Source of the DNA: Planctomycetota bacterium
Lineage (GTDB): Bacteria > Planctomycetota > UBA1135 > GCA-002686595
Direction of reading: 5' to 3'
Assembly: GCA_016872755.1 (NCBI GenBank)
Contig: VGZE01000025.1
Location: forward strand, 1-34,349
DNA: 34,349 nt
Shown here: positions 9,424 through 18,030 of the stretch, in pieces
Numbering within the stretch: position 1 is the first letter of the stretch
How the letters are laid out: each line of letters begins with the position of its first letter
Notes under the pieces: model-generated
What the model was told of the DNA's origin: nothing
Database searches by the model: none
Seen by the model: the letters and a program-made list of their open reading frames with translations, nothing else
Made by a program: the position numbers and the translations under genes

Positions 9424-11117
9424 CGCGCGTCGAGACCGAGCTGCCGCTCGCGCTGCCCCACCGCGAGCGCTGCGGCACTGCACAGGGATTCGGCGGCTCG
9501 ACGCGCGCGAAGTGGCGCTGGGCCGTGCTCGTGCTCGTGCACATCGCCGTGATCGCGCACATCGCACACTGGAAGATCGCCGGGACGACGCTGACGCCGC
9601 TGGAACCGTCGGAGGCGGGCGAGACGCTCGAGCTGGGCCTGGTCAACGCGGGCTTCCTGCTGTTCGTCGGGGCGCTCCTGCTGACGCTGGTCGTCGGCCG
9701 CTTCTTCTGCGGCTGGGCCTGCCACGTCGTCGCCTACCAGGACGCGGCCGCGTGGCTGCTCGCGAAGCTGAAGCTGAAACCGCGCCCGATCCGCTCGCGA
9801 CTGCTGATGCTCGTGCCGGCCTATGCGGCCATCGACATGTTCGTCTTGCCGACCGTCGGTCGCTGGCTGGCCGGCCGGCCGGCGCCCGAGCTCGCCTGGC
9901 ACCTGACGACCAACGACTTGTGGGAGCGCTTTCCCGGCCCGGGCATGGCGCTGCTGACGCTTTTCGTCGATGGCGCGCTGATCGTGTGGTGGCTCGGCGC
10001 GAAGGCCTTCTGCACCTACGGTTGCCCGTACGGCGCGCTGTTCGGCCTGGTCGATCGCGCCGCGCCCGGCCGCATTCGCGTGACCGATGCCTGCGAGGGC
10101 TGTGGGCACTGCACGGCCGTGTGCACGAGCAACGTGCGCGTGCACGAGGAGGTGGCGCGCTTCGGGCAGGTCGTCGATTCCGGTTGCATGAAGTGCATGG
10201 ACTGCGTCAGCGCCTGCCCGAAGGACGCGCTGTTCTTCGGCTTCCAGCCGCGCCTGACGCGCGCGGTGGCGGCGCCGCTCGCGGCGCGCGTCGCGCCGCC
10301 GCGCCGCTGGGATTTCTCGTGGCCGGAGGAAATCGCGCTGGGCCTCGCCTTCGCGGGCGCGCTGTTCGCGTTCCGCGGGCTCTACGGCGCGATCCCGTTC
10401 CTGCTCGCGATCGGGCTCGCGGTGATCGTTGCACTCGGCTGCGTGCTCGGCGCGCGCACGCTGCGGCTGCCGACCCTGCGCTTCCAGCACTGGTCGTGGA
10501 AACGCGACGCGCGCCTGACGCGCGGCGGCGCCGTCGGGTTGAGCGCCTGTGCAGCCGCAGTGCTTTTCACCGCGCACTCGGGCTGGGTCAACGGCAGCGA
10601 GAAGGTCGGGACACGCGCGCTGGAAGCGGCGGCACGACTGCCGCGCGCGAGCGCCGAGCGCGGCGCGGGTCTCGAGCGCGCGGTCGAGCACCTGCATCGC
10701 GCGCGAGCGGCCGGGCTGTTCGAGAACGCGACGCTGCTCAACAAGCTCGGTCAGGTCGAGTTCGAACTGGGCCGGCGCGCCGAGGCGGAGGCGCACTTGC
10801 GCCGGACCTGTGAGCTCGAGCCCGAATGGGAGAGCGCGCACGTCGCGCTGGCGAGCCTGATGATCGCCTCGGGCCGCACTTCGGAAGCGGTCGAGCTGTT
10901 GCTCGGGCTGCTCGGGCGACAGGCCTCGGCGCAGTCCGAGCGGCTGGTCGCCACCGCACTCGCGCGCGAGGAGGTGAGCGCCGAGCGCATCGAGCAGTTC
11001 GGCCGCAGCGCGTCGCGCGAGCGCGCGATCGCCGTGCTCGAGCAAGCTCTGAGGCTGCGCCCCGAGCTGGACTCGGCGCGCTCCGCCTTGACGCGGCTCG
11101 CCGGTGCCGCAGACTGA
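9420..11117 (+). CDS. membrane polyferredoxin (NapH/CcoG-like) with C-terminal TPRs
   Basis: This 565-aa protein joins an integral-membrane ferredoxin to a helical repeat tail. Membrane segments flank two Cys pairs typical of the NapH/CcoG/NosR group, C97-GWA-C101 and C198-TYG-C202-P. Two classical 4Fe-4S motifs follow: C225-x2-C228-x2-C231-x3-C235 and C256-x2-C259-x2-C262-x3-C266-P. Further membrane segments lie at about 303-350 and 375-390. From about residue 400 the chain reads as TPR-like helices (LLNKLGQVEFELGRRAEAEAH, WESAHVALASLMIASGR). Such proteins pass electrons across or along the membrane. The ATGA overlap with the acetyltransferase gene is unexpected, because O-acetylation needs no known redox step. 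The cluster assignment is secure. The partner and the role here are unknown. Confidence 0.85.
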   Translation: MTRVETELPLALPHRERCGTAQGFGGSTRAKWRWAVLVLVHIAVIAHIAHWKIAGTTLTPLEPSEAGETLELGLVNAGFLLFVGALLLTLVVGRFFCGWACHVVAYQDAAAWLLAKLKLKPRPIRSRLLMLVPAYAAIDMFVLPTVGRWLAGRPAPELAWHLTTNDLWERFPGPGMALLTLFVDGALIVWWLGAKAFCTYGCPYGALFGLVDRAAPGRIRVTDACEGCGHCTAVCTSNVRVHEEVARFGQVVDSGCMKCMDCVSACPKDALFFGFQPRLTRAVAAPLAARVAPPRRWDFSWPEEIALGLAFAGALFAFRGLYGAIPFLLAIGLAVIVALGCVLGARTLRLPTLRFQHWSWKRDARLTRGGAVGLSACAAAVLFTAHSGWVNGSEKVGTRALEAAARLPRASAERGAGLERAVEHLHRARAAGLFENATLLNKLGQVEFELGRRAEAEAHLRRTCELEPEWESAHVALASLMIASGRTSEAVELLLGLLGRQASAQSERLVATALAREEVSAERIEQFGRSASRERAIAVLEQALRLRPELDSARSALTRLAGAAD

Positions 11118-11140
11118 AGCGGACCCACTTCCGCTGGTCC

Positions 11141-11146
11141 AGGAGG
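11141..11146 (+). promoter_or_regulatory. Shine-Dalgarno sequence AGGAGG
   Basis: A perfect AGGAGG sits 7 bp before the ATG at 11154. It is the only textbook ribosome-binding site noticed in the window and fixes the start of the secreted protein that follows. Confidence 0.75.
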
Positions 11147-11153
11147 CTTCCAC

Positions 11154-12485
11154 ATGGCGCTCGCCATCCGCATCGCGTTTGTCGCAATTTGCTCCGTCCC
11201 ATCGTTGCAGGCACAGAGCCAGGTCTGGATCGTCGACGATGCCGCCGGGCCGGGCGTCGACTTCGTCGGGCTGCAGGCCGGCATCGACGGTGCGAGCGAC
11301 GGCGACATCCTGCTCGTGAAGAGCGGCGTGTATCCGGGCTTCCACGTGCTGGGCAAGGGCCTCACGATCACCGGCGACACGAGCGCGCTGATCGCGATCA
11401 GCAGCGGTTCGTCGGTGCGCGGGCTCGGCCCCGCGCAGCACGTCGTGCTGCAGCGGCTCGGCCTGCTGCAGGGCCCCCACGCCAGCGCGACCGTGTTGGC
11501 CGCCGAAGGACTGGTGATCAAGAACTGCGCGGGCAGCGTGTGGATCGGCGACCTCGAGGTCGCCGGCGGCAACGGCACTCTCGGCACGTTCAGCAATCCG
11601 GGGATCGCGCATGGCTCGTTCGGCATCGCGATCGAGAACGCGTCCGCGGTCGTGCTGGAATCCGTCGTCGTTCGCGGCGGCCACGGCGCGGACCTCGAGG
11701 ACGAGGATGTCTCGCACTTCCCAGGCAGTGGGGCGAGCGCGGCGCGCGCACAAGGCGCGACGCTGGTCGCGCACGCATGCCAGTTCCGCGGCGGCGACGG
11801 CGGACACAACCTCGACACCGACCCGGCCCCGGGCGGCGCCGGCGGACACGGCCTGCACGTGCTCGTCGGCAGCGCGCACGTGGCCGGCTCGCTGCTCGCG
11901 GGTGGCAAGGGCGGCTTCGGCGGGGACGAAGGTGGATTCGGCGGCGGGTGTGGCGGTGGCGGAAACGGCGGCGACGGCCTGCGCATCGAGGGGCCGGCTG
12001 CGTCGGCGAGCACGTTGGACCTCAGCGCGAGCGGTGGTACGCCCGGCGGCGGCGGTTTGGGAGGCTGCTCGCCCGGCTCGCCGGGCCTGCCCATTCGCGT
12101 GGTCGCAGGGGGTTCACACGTCCCGCTCGCCGGGCCCTCGATCGATCTCGCGCTGCCGAGCCCGCTGCGTGAAGGCGAGCCCGCGCATGTCGGATTCGCC
12201 GCGGCGGCCGGCTGGCATGGGTGGATCGCCTACTCCGCCACCCCGGCGGCCGTGGAGCTGCCCGGGTGGATCGGCGTGCTCGTGCTGGCGCCGCCGGCGG
12301 TGCTCGTCCCGCTCGGTGTGCTGCCGGCCGGAGGTTCGAGCTCGATCCCCTTCACGCCCGGTGAGCTCGGTGCGGGCATCGAGTCGGTGCTCTTGCGCGC
12401 TCAGGTGGTTGCGCTCGACCCGGCCACGTTGCAGGTGACGCTCGGCGCGCCGAGCGCGCTCGTGTTGCTCGACGCGGGCCTATAG
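11154..12485 (+). CDS. secreted beta-helix-like protein, Gly-rich, unknown function
   Basis: This 443-aa protein has a signal peptide (about 1-21, ending SLQAQS). The start of the mature part (VDDAAGPGVDFVGLQAGIDGASDGDILLVKSGVYPGFHVLGKGLTI-like; WIVDDAAGPG then GLQAGIDGASDGDILLV) matches the opening of right-handed parallel beta-helix proteins, with the pattern DGDxxxVxxGxY. Short repeating turns continue to about 200, followed by a very Gly-rich section (about 215-305) containing GGFGGG-type runs. The last ~95 residues form a compact beta module (AGGSSSIPF..., RAQVVALDP, LVLLDAGL) that recurs in other secreted proteins here. It is probably displayed at or released from the cell surface. No catalytic residues were recognised. 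A strong hairpin follows the stop. Confidence 0.7.
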   Translation: MALAIRIAFVAICSVPSLQAQSQVWIVDDAAGPGVDFVGLQAGIDGASDGDILLVKSGVYPGFHVLGKGLTITGDTSALIAISSGSSVRGLGPAQHVVLQRLGLLQGPHASATVLAAEGLVIKNCAGSVWIGDLEVAGGNGTLGTFSNPGIAHGSFGIAIENASAVVLESVVVRGGHGADLEDEDVSHFPGSGASAARAQGATLVAHACQFRGGDGGHNLDTDPAPGGAGGHGLHVLVGSAHVAGSLLAGGKGGFGGDEGGFGGGCGGGGNGGDGLRIEGPAASASTLDLSASGGTPGGGGLGGCSPGSPGLPIRVVAGGSHVPLAGPSIDLALPSPLREGEPAHVGFAAAAGWHGWIAYSATPAAVELPGWIGVLVLAPPAVLVPLGVLPAGGSSSIPFTPGELGAGIESVLLRAQVVALDPATLQVTLGAPSALVLLDAGL

Positions 12486-12506
12486 AACGAACAGCGGCAG
12501 AACGAG

Positions 12507-12544
12507 CAGCGGCCGCGCGGAGAACTCTCTCCGCGCGGCCGCTG
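12507..12544. terminator. perfect 17-bp hairpin between convergent genes
   Basis: The arms are 12507-12523 (CAGCGGCCGCGCGGAGA) and 12528-12544, exact reverse complements, with a 4-nt ACTC loop. It lies between the stop codons of two converging secreted-protein genes, so it may end transcription from both sides. There is no strong T-run on either side (GTTCAGTCTTCC to the right), so it is not a canonical intrinsic terminator. Confidence 0.6.
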
Positions 12545-12578
12545 GTTCAGTCTTCCCTGAAGGCTACGGTCCCGAGGC

Positions 12579-14237
12579 CTACGGTGCGCAGGCCGGAATC
12601 GCGTTGCCGACGCGCACGTTCAGGCCGTTCGAAAGATCGAACAGATCGAACAGCGGTGCCCCGCCGAGGTTGAAGCCCAGCGACTGGAAGCGGAACTCGA
12701 GACCCTCGAGGCCCGCATCGTTCGGCACCGGAACCGCGAAGCTGGCCGTGCCCACCGCATCGGAGACGGCCGAGCCCCAGATCGTGATGCCCGTGCCGAG
12801 CCAACCGCCCATGTACAGGTTGCACGAGCCACCCAGGTTCAGCGTGCCCGGCAGGCCGCCGTAGAACAGCGTGACCGGGGAGACGATCGCGTTGCCGGTG
12901 GACTGGAAGCCGAAGCTCGCATTGGGAATCGCCGCGTTGGCCGGCGATCCGGTTGCGAACAGCACCGGCGGCGTCGCGTCGAGGCTGCAACCGGCGCCCA
13001 GGTACTCGTTGTAGACGGTCAGCGGCGCGCGCACGTTGACGCTCAACTGCGCGAGGCCGGTGCCCGCCTTGTCCTGGTCGAGCAGCGCCGGGGCGATCTG
13101 CGGCGCGGCATCGGAATCGAACCAGAAGTTGTAGAAGCTGTTCCAGTTGAGCGGGTTGTTGGACGTGCTCCAGACGAGCTCGGTCCCGTTGTTCGCGAAG
13201 GTCCAGTCATTCCCGGCGTTCAGGTCGATGTCCTGGAAGCCGACGGCCAGGATCCGCGCATTCGCGCAAACCGGCAACCGGAAGGCGTCGATGCCGCGGT
13301 GGTTGTCGCGGTTGTGGATCGCGTACTCGTAGTGATAGACGCCGTTGACGGGGCCGGTCACCTTGTAGGCGACGTGCACGCGGCCGTCGTCGCCGCCGTT
13401 GAGCACATCGGCGACGATGGCGCCGGGCCAGGCCGTCAGGATCGAGTTGTAGTTCGTGCCCGATCCGGTCGTGAAGTTCCACTTGTTCTGACCGGCGCTC
13501 CAGGTCGGAGTGAACGGCCGCCAGGCGGTGTTGTTGTCGCGCTCGATTTCCGGCTCGCCGATCACGTTGTACTGCGACTGGTAGACCCAGCCGGCGGCTG
13601 CCGTGTTGAGGGCCGCGTCGGTGACGTTGATGCGGTGGCCGACCGGACCGAGGGCCGTGGCCTGCGAGGTGGTGAGGCTGCGCAGCCCGTCGCACTGCTG
13701 CGCGGGCGCGACCGGCGGCTCACCCTTGTCGAAGTGCGAGCAGACCGGATTCCATGTTCCGAGCCACGGATTGAATTCATCCGCCGGACCGAGCCAGAAG
13801 TTGTCGCCGTTGTTCGTCGTGCCGTAGGTGTCCGAGCAGCCGGGGCCGAGCTGTGAGCCGGTGCCGGGGCTCTGGCACGAGCCACAGCCGCCCGAGTTCG
13901 TCGCGAAGAACCCGTGCTTGATGAACGAGCGATCCGAGATCTGCGTGATGCGCGTGTCGCCGACTTCGCGCCGCGCGACGATGAACGAGATCATCGGGTG
14001 CGTTGCGGCCATGGCCTGGTTCCACGGGAGGTTGCCGACGCCCGTATTGCACGAGGTCGTGCTCATCGCAAGGCCGTTGAGACCGCTCGGGAAGGTGCCC
14101 GTGCGACCCATCGCGGTCAGCGCGGACAGCGAGAAGAGCTGGACGTCGCGCCCGGCCACCTGGTTGGCCTGGGCAGCAGGGCGAGCGCCGATGGCGAGCA
14201 GCAGCGCGGGAGTTGCGAGGATGGGAAGGAGTTTCAT
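12579..14237 (-). CDS. secreted planctomycete-type protein, unknown function
   Basis: This 552-aa protein has a signal peptide (about 1-23, cleavage near AQA-NQ). Its N-terminal half carries the run STTSCNTG, then IKHGFFAT, GGCGSCQSPGTG and LGPGCSDTYG, and DEFNPWLGTWNP. I remember this pattern from a large secreted family in Planctomycetota that has no assigned function. The middle is rich in Asn, Thr and Trp, as expected for an extracytoplasmic beta protein. The final ~110 residues are the same type of beta module seen at the C-termini of the proteins at 11154 and 21072 (here VPVPNDAGLEGLEFRFQ and DLSNGLNVRVG). The Cys residues in the CGSC region may form disulfides. It converges on the gene at 11154 across a strong hairpin. 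No enzyme motif was found. Confidence 0.75.
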   Translation of the reverse strand: MKLLPILATPALLLAIGARPAAQANQVAGRDVQLFSLSALTAMGRTGTFPSGLNGLAMSTTSCNTGVGNLPWNQAMAATHPMISFIVARREVGDTRITQISDRSFIKHGFFATNSGGCGSCQSPGTGSQLGPGCSDTYGTTNNGDNFWLGPADEFNPWLGTWNPVCSHFDKGEPPVAPAQQCDGLRSLTTSQATALGPVGHRINVTDAALNTAAAGWVYQSQYNVIGEPEIERDNNTAWRPFTPTWSAGQNKWNFTTGSGTNYNSILTAWPGAIVADVLNGGDDGRVHVAYKVTGPVNGVYHYEYAIHNRDNHRGIDAFRLPVCANARILAVGFQDIDLNAGNDWTFANNGTELVWSTSNNPLNWNSFYNFWFDSDAAPQIAPALLDQDKAGTGLAQLSVNVRAPLTVYNEYLGAGCSLDATPPVLFATGSPANAAIPNASFGFQSTGNAIVSPVTLFYGGLPGTLNLGGSCNLYMGGWLGTGITIWGSAVSDAVGTASFAVPVPNDAGLEGLEFRFQSLGFNLGGAPLFDLFDLSNGLNVRVGNAIPACAP

Positions 14238-14444
14238 CAGGATGCGGGTGCGGGTAGCGAGAGGGTGGAAGAAGGGCTCGCAGGACGATCGGACCCTGGC
14301 CGGGGTTCCGCGCTCGCCGGGGGCTGCGGGCCGAATCTCGAGGACTCAGTTCATCGTACCGCCTCCGTGCACGCAGATGCGCGGAATCCGGCCAACGAGC
14401 TGTTGAATTCTCTTCCCCCGCTTCCCGGAAGGCGGCGCGGACCG
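14238..14444. other. 207-bp intergenic region
   Basis: This region lies between the secreted-protein start (14237, minus) and the HD-GYP stop (14445, minus). It must hold the promoter of the secreted-protein gene. A minus-strand TACGAT hexamer occurs at 14352-14357, without a good -35. A short imperfect hairpin around CTTCCCGGAAG near 14421-14436 lies just after the HD-GYP gene but has no T-run. Confidence 0.3.
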
Positions 14445-15932
14445 TCAGGCAGCCTGCGACAGCTCCGGGCTCGAATCCGGAGCCGAATCTCCGATGGCCG
14501 CCAGCTCGGTCTGCAAACGGCCGATTTCGAGCAGACGATGCACGTCGAGCCCGCGATTCACGGGGGCCGACAGATCGATCGTCCGGCGGTCGCGCGCGTC
14601 CAGCTCCTCGCCGGAATCGGCGTGTTCCAGTTGCACGACCGGACGCACCAGGTCGTCGGTGGACTGCAACACCCGCGCATGGGTGCGATCGGACAGCTCG
14701 ACCGCGCTGCCCACCGGGTAGCAGCCCATGGTTCGCATGAACTTGCGCAGCAATCCCGGATCGAAGGCGCCGGGGCATTCCAGCATCAGGCGGAACGCCT
14801 TCATCGGCGACATCGCGCCATTGTAGGGACGCACCGCGGTCAGCGCCTCGTAGACGTCGCAGATCTTGATCAGTCGGGTGACCATGGACTGCGGGGTGCC
14901 CAGCGGATCGGCTGGATACCCGCTGCCGTCGAGGTTGCGGTGGTGACCGTGACTGACCGTGACGGCGATCTCGTCGATGTCCTTCTGTGCGAGCAGGATC
15001 GCCGATCCGAAGTCGGTATGCCGCTCCATCTCCGCGCGTTGCTCGGGCGACAGTCGTCCCCTGTGGTGCAGCACTTCCGACGCGATCCGCATCTTGCCGA
15101 TGTCGTGCAGAAGTCCTGCGCTGCCGATGCGGACGAGCAAGGAAAGGTCGTCGGTCAGGTGCGATGCGAAGCTCAGCGCCAGTGCACAGACGCGCACGGA
15201 ATGGCCGAACGTGTACGCGTCGTAGCGCTCGTAGCGCACCATGTTCTGCACTTCACCAGGGTCCTTGCGCACGCTGTCGCAAAGCAGCTGAGCAACGCTT
15301 TGGATCTCCTGGAGATCGACGATGCCGCCTCGCGCGGCGTTGATGCTGGCGCCCTGCAGGCTGTCCACGATGCGCTGGCGCCGTTGCATCGGCAGCAGCA
15401 AGCCGGGTTCGGCGAGCCCGCTGTCCGCGCCGGACGACAGCCTGACCTGGCCGCGCGCAGAATGCATTCCGATCTGGTAAGGAGGCAGGAAGCCGATGCC
15501 CTGGCAGCCGTTCATGCGCAAGCGCATGTTGGCCAGTTCGTGCGTCTTGTCCTCGACCGGTCCGCCCAGGAGTTCGAGCAGCACCTCGAGGTCGTTGTCG
15601 CCCAGTTCGCGCCGGAACTCGAGACCGCCTGAGTTGCGCGCGACCAGCGGATCGACGAGCTTCTTCGCCCCCATGCTCGCTCCGAGCAGCGGGCGGTCCT
15701 CGTACAGCACGAATCCCTCGGTCGTGGCGAGGACGAGCGACCCCTCCGGAATCGCCTTGACCAACTGCTCGTGCAGGCGCTTCAACTCGATGATGCGGCT
15801 GCGCGAGCGCGCGTGCTTGCGGTCGTAGAGGCGCAACGTCACCAGCGCGGCAACCAGCTCATCGACGAAGTCGGTGATCGTTACCTTCTCCAGTGCGCCG
15901 TCCGGCACTGCGCCGAGCTTGGTCTCACACAT
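14445..15932 (-). CDS. HD-GYP domain phosphodiesterase-like protein
   Basis: In this 495-aa protein residues ~235-400 form an HD-GYP domain. Metal-binding positions are visible: H244 in YTFGHSVRV, H276-D277 in LLHDIGK, H305, H330-H331 and D359. The signature reads HHRNLDGSGYP (330-340), with Arg in place of the usual Glu of HHExxDGxGYP. HD-GYP enzymes hydrolyse cyclic di-GMP or related dinucleotides; whether this variant is active cannot be told. Residues 1-~125 form a separate module resembling the start of the upstream gene product. The C-terminal ~100 residues are a variable tail. The ATG overlaps the upstream stop by 8 bp, indicating co-translation with the helical-repeat protein. Confidence 0.88.
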   Translation of the reverse strand: MCETKLGAVPDGALEKVTITDFVDELVAALVTLRLYDRKHARSRSRIIELKRLHEQLVKAIPEGSLVLATTEGFVLYEDRPLLGASMGAKKLVDPLVARNSGGLEFRRELGDNDLEVLLELLGGPVEDKTHELANMRLRMNGCQGIGFLPPYQIGMHSARGQVRLSSGADSGLAEPGLLLPMQRRQRIVDSLQGASINAARGGIVDLQEIQSVAQLLCDSVRKDPGEVQNMVRYERYDAYTFGHSVRVCALALSFASHLTDDLSLLVRIGSAGLLHDIGKMRIASEVLHHRGRLSPEQRAEMERHTDFGSAILLAQKDIDEIAVTVSHGHHRNLDGSGYPADPLGTPQSMVTRLIKICDVYEALTAVRPYNGAMSPMKAFRLMLECPGAFDPGLLRKFMRTMGCYPVGSAVELSDRTHARVLQSTDDLVRPVVQLEHADSGEELDARDRRTIDLSAPVNRGLDVHRLLEIGRLQTELAAIGDSAPDSSPELSQAA

Positions 15933-17853
15933 GCCGTTGCTCCTTCCAACTGGTCATGACTTGGACCGCCGCATCGCGAATCGGGCGGGGCACGCGCAGC
16001 GACCCCAACAGCCCGCGCCCGCGCAGCTGGGTCTTCAGGAGTTCGAGGCTCGCGGGACCGGGGAAGGCCCACAGGGCGAGAATGGCCTTCTGCTTGAGTT
16101 CGAGCGTGCGCTCTTCGTTGGGCGTCGTCGCGATGAAGTTGCGCAAGAGGTCCCCTGCGATGGGGTCGAGCAGTGGATCCGTGCGCCCGGTCGAAACGAG
16201 GTCGCACATCAACTGAACATAGGCCGCCGGCAGTCGCGCGGGCTTGTACAACGCGAGCGGCACGGCCTCCGCGCAGTCGAGATCGAGCTGTTTCAACCAG
16301 TGCGCGATTTCCTCGTACACCCCCGCCGGCGCGCCCCTCAGCAGGTGACGCACGAGCTCGATCGACTGGCGCTCGCCGATCGCGAGCAGCTTGCGCAGCA
16401 TGACCGGCTGCAACAGCTCGCCGGACTGCAACAACTGCCGCGAGCCCGCGGCCAGCGCCGTTTCGTCGAGCCCTCCCAACACGCTCTTGAGCGCCGCCGC
16501 ATCCGCAGCGGCGTTCGGCGCGAGCGCCTTCAGGAAGAGCACGAAGCCGTTGGGGAAATGCCGGATCACGCGCTCGCTGCTCAGGCCGCCATGGCTGCGC
16601 AGCGCCGGCAGCAGTTGGAACTGCCCGAGCTTGCGGAACACGCTTTCGACGGCCGCGTCGGGCAGGTTGCTGGAACCGGGATCGAACTCGTGGAGCACGT
16701 ACTGTTCGAGGATGTTTGCGCCGGCCGTGGGCCCCTGATCGAGGACTTCGCGCAGTTTCGCGGCAGCCGGGCCCGTGGCGAATGCATCGCCGTCGGCGCT
16801 GAGATGGAACAGGCAGATGCCGGCCAGCTCCGTTTGCAGCGCGGCGGCCGCGGGCATGAGCGCAATCTCCTGACTGGGCAGGGCCTCGAAGAGGGCGACG
16901 AGCTCAGCCGCGCCTTCGAGCGCATTCGCCCCGTCCTCGGGCCGGTGCGGCAGCGCGGCCGGGGCCGCCCCATCGACCGGAACCTGAGCGCGCCGGGCCT
17001 GGGACACGAACAGCGTGCGCGCGACACGGCGGAACAGCTGCAGCGGATCGGCCGCGGTCGCCTCTGCGGCAGGACCTGCGCCGTCGGCCGCATCGAGCGC
17101 CTTCTCGAGTTCGTCGAGCATGCGCTCCGCGAACTGCTCGCGTGCCTTGGAATCGTCGAGCACGTCCGCCGGAAGCGCCGCCAGCAACTCGTCGGGCAGA
17201 CTCAGCCACTCCGTCGCCGTCTCGCGCGTCGCGGGCCCGCCGATGCGCCGCTCGATCGTGAGGATGCGATGCATCGATTCAGCGCTCAATCCGAGCCGAA
17301 CGAGCGCCGACCTCCGCTGCTCCGACTCTCCGGCCAGCGTCTCGAGCAGCGTCAGCCCCGTTGGATCCGAGCCGACGTCGAGCGCGTGGAATCCGCCCGC
17401 GAACTTCAGCTCCCGCAGCCGCAACCCCTCGTAGGTATCGGGCCAGTTCGAGGCGAAGGCCGCCTCCTTGCGCTGCTTGCCGAACCCCGTCGTCCGCAAC
17501 CGGTCGAGGAACTGCAACAGCGCACCGTCGGTGAGCGCGGCATCGAAGTGCAGCGCGCCGACCAGGGAACGCTGCAGCATCTCGCGCAACCAGTCGGTGA
17601 CGGGACTGGGCGGGATCCTGCCCGAAGGCGCGTGCGCGCCGTCCGGGCGGATCTCGAGAACGAACGGCTGCCCGGATGGTTGCATCCACTCGCGCAGGCC
17701 CGCTTGGAAGGTCGCCAAGGCGTCGACCACCCGACGGCTGTGATGCTGGTAGGCGAAGCTCGCTTTGGCGAGCACCGCCAGACATCTGACCAACTCGACG
17801 TCGGCCACGGAGCCCTGCGAGACGGGCCCCTCGGCTGCTGGATGGATCGACAC
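15925..17853 (-). CDS. helical-repeat (HEAT-like) partner of the HD-GYP protein
   Basis: This 642-aa protein is rich in Leu/Ala helices, especially residues ~440-640, where paired helices (VMLRKLLAIGERQSIELVRHLL; LELLKTQLRGRGLLGSLR) suggest HEAT-like repeats. The N-terminal ~110 residues (SFAYQHHSRRVVDAL, FVLEIRPDG, LHFDAALTDGALLQFLDRL) resemble the first module of the HD-GYP protein. I chose the GTG at 17853. An ATG at 17982 is in frame, but the 43 extra codons contain AGG, AGA, AAA and CTT, unlike the gene body. Soluble, with no signal peptide. It is likely a regulatory or scaffold subunit for the co-translated phosphodiesterase. This is inference from gene order and the shared module. Confidence 0.7.
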   Translation of the reverse strand: MSIHPAAEGPVSQGSVADVELVRCLAVLAKASFAYQHHSRRVVDALATFQAGLREWMQPSGQPFVLEIRPDGAHAPSGRIPPSPVTDWLREMLQRSLVGALHFDAALTDGALLQFLDRLRTTGFGKQRKEAAFASNWPDTYEGLRLRELKFAGGFHALDVGSDPTGLTLLETLAGESEQRRSALVRLGLSAESMHRILTIERRIGGPATRETATEWLSLPDELLAALPADVLDDSKAREQFAERMLDELEKALDAADGAGPAAEATAADPLQLFRRVARTLFVSQARRAQVPVDGAAPAALPHRPEDGANALEGAAELVALFEALPSQEIALMPAAAALQTELAGICLFHLSADGDAFATGPAAAKLREVLDQGPTAGANILEQYVLHEFDPGSSNLPDAAVESVFRKLGQFQLLPALRSHGGLSSERVIRHFPNGFVLFLKALAPNAAADAAALKSVLGGLDETALAAGSRQLLQSGELLQPVMLRKLLAIGERQSIELVRHLLRGAPAGVYEEIAHWLKQLDLDCAEAVPLALYKPARLPAAYVQLMCDLVSTGRTDPLLDPIAGDLLRNFIATTPNEERTLELKQKAILALWAFPGPASLELLKTQLRGRGLLGSLRVPRPIRDAAVQVMTSWKEQRHV

Positions 17854-18030
17854 GGACCTGCGGAAGCCTTTTCTTGCGGCTTGGATCGGCAGGATCGGGG
17901 CGACCTTAGGCGTCTGCACCGCCTCGGACCGGCGCCAGATGCACCTGTGAACGGCCGCAAGCTCGGCCCAGCCCGCCTGCACGGACCCGCAGCCGGGCGG
18001 ATCGTGTCGGCGAGCCCCCCGGCCCCCCTT

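Noticed and set aside
7018-11879. Very long minus-strand reading frames (849 aa at 7018-9567 and 872 aa at 9261-11879)
   Set aside because: They lie opposite well-supported genes and are rich in Arg, Gln, Ala and His, as expected for the shadow of GC-rich codons. No domain was recognisable in them.
17854-17982. ATG start at 17982 for the HEAT-like protein
   Set aside because: The 43 extra codons use AGG, AGA, AAA and CTT, unlike the gene body, so the GTG at 17853 was preferred. The choice is uncertain.
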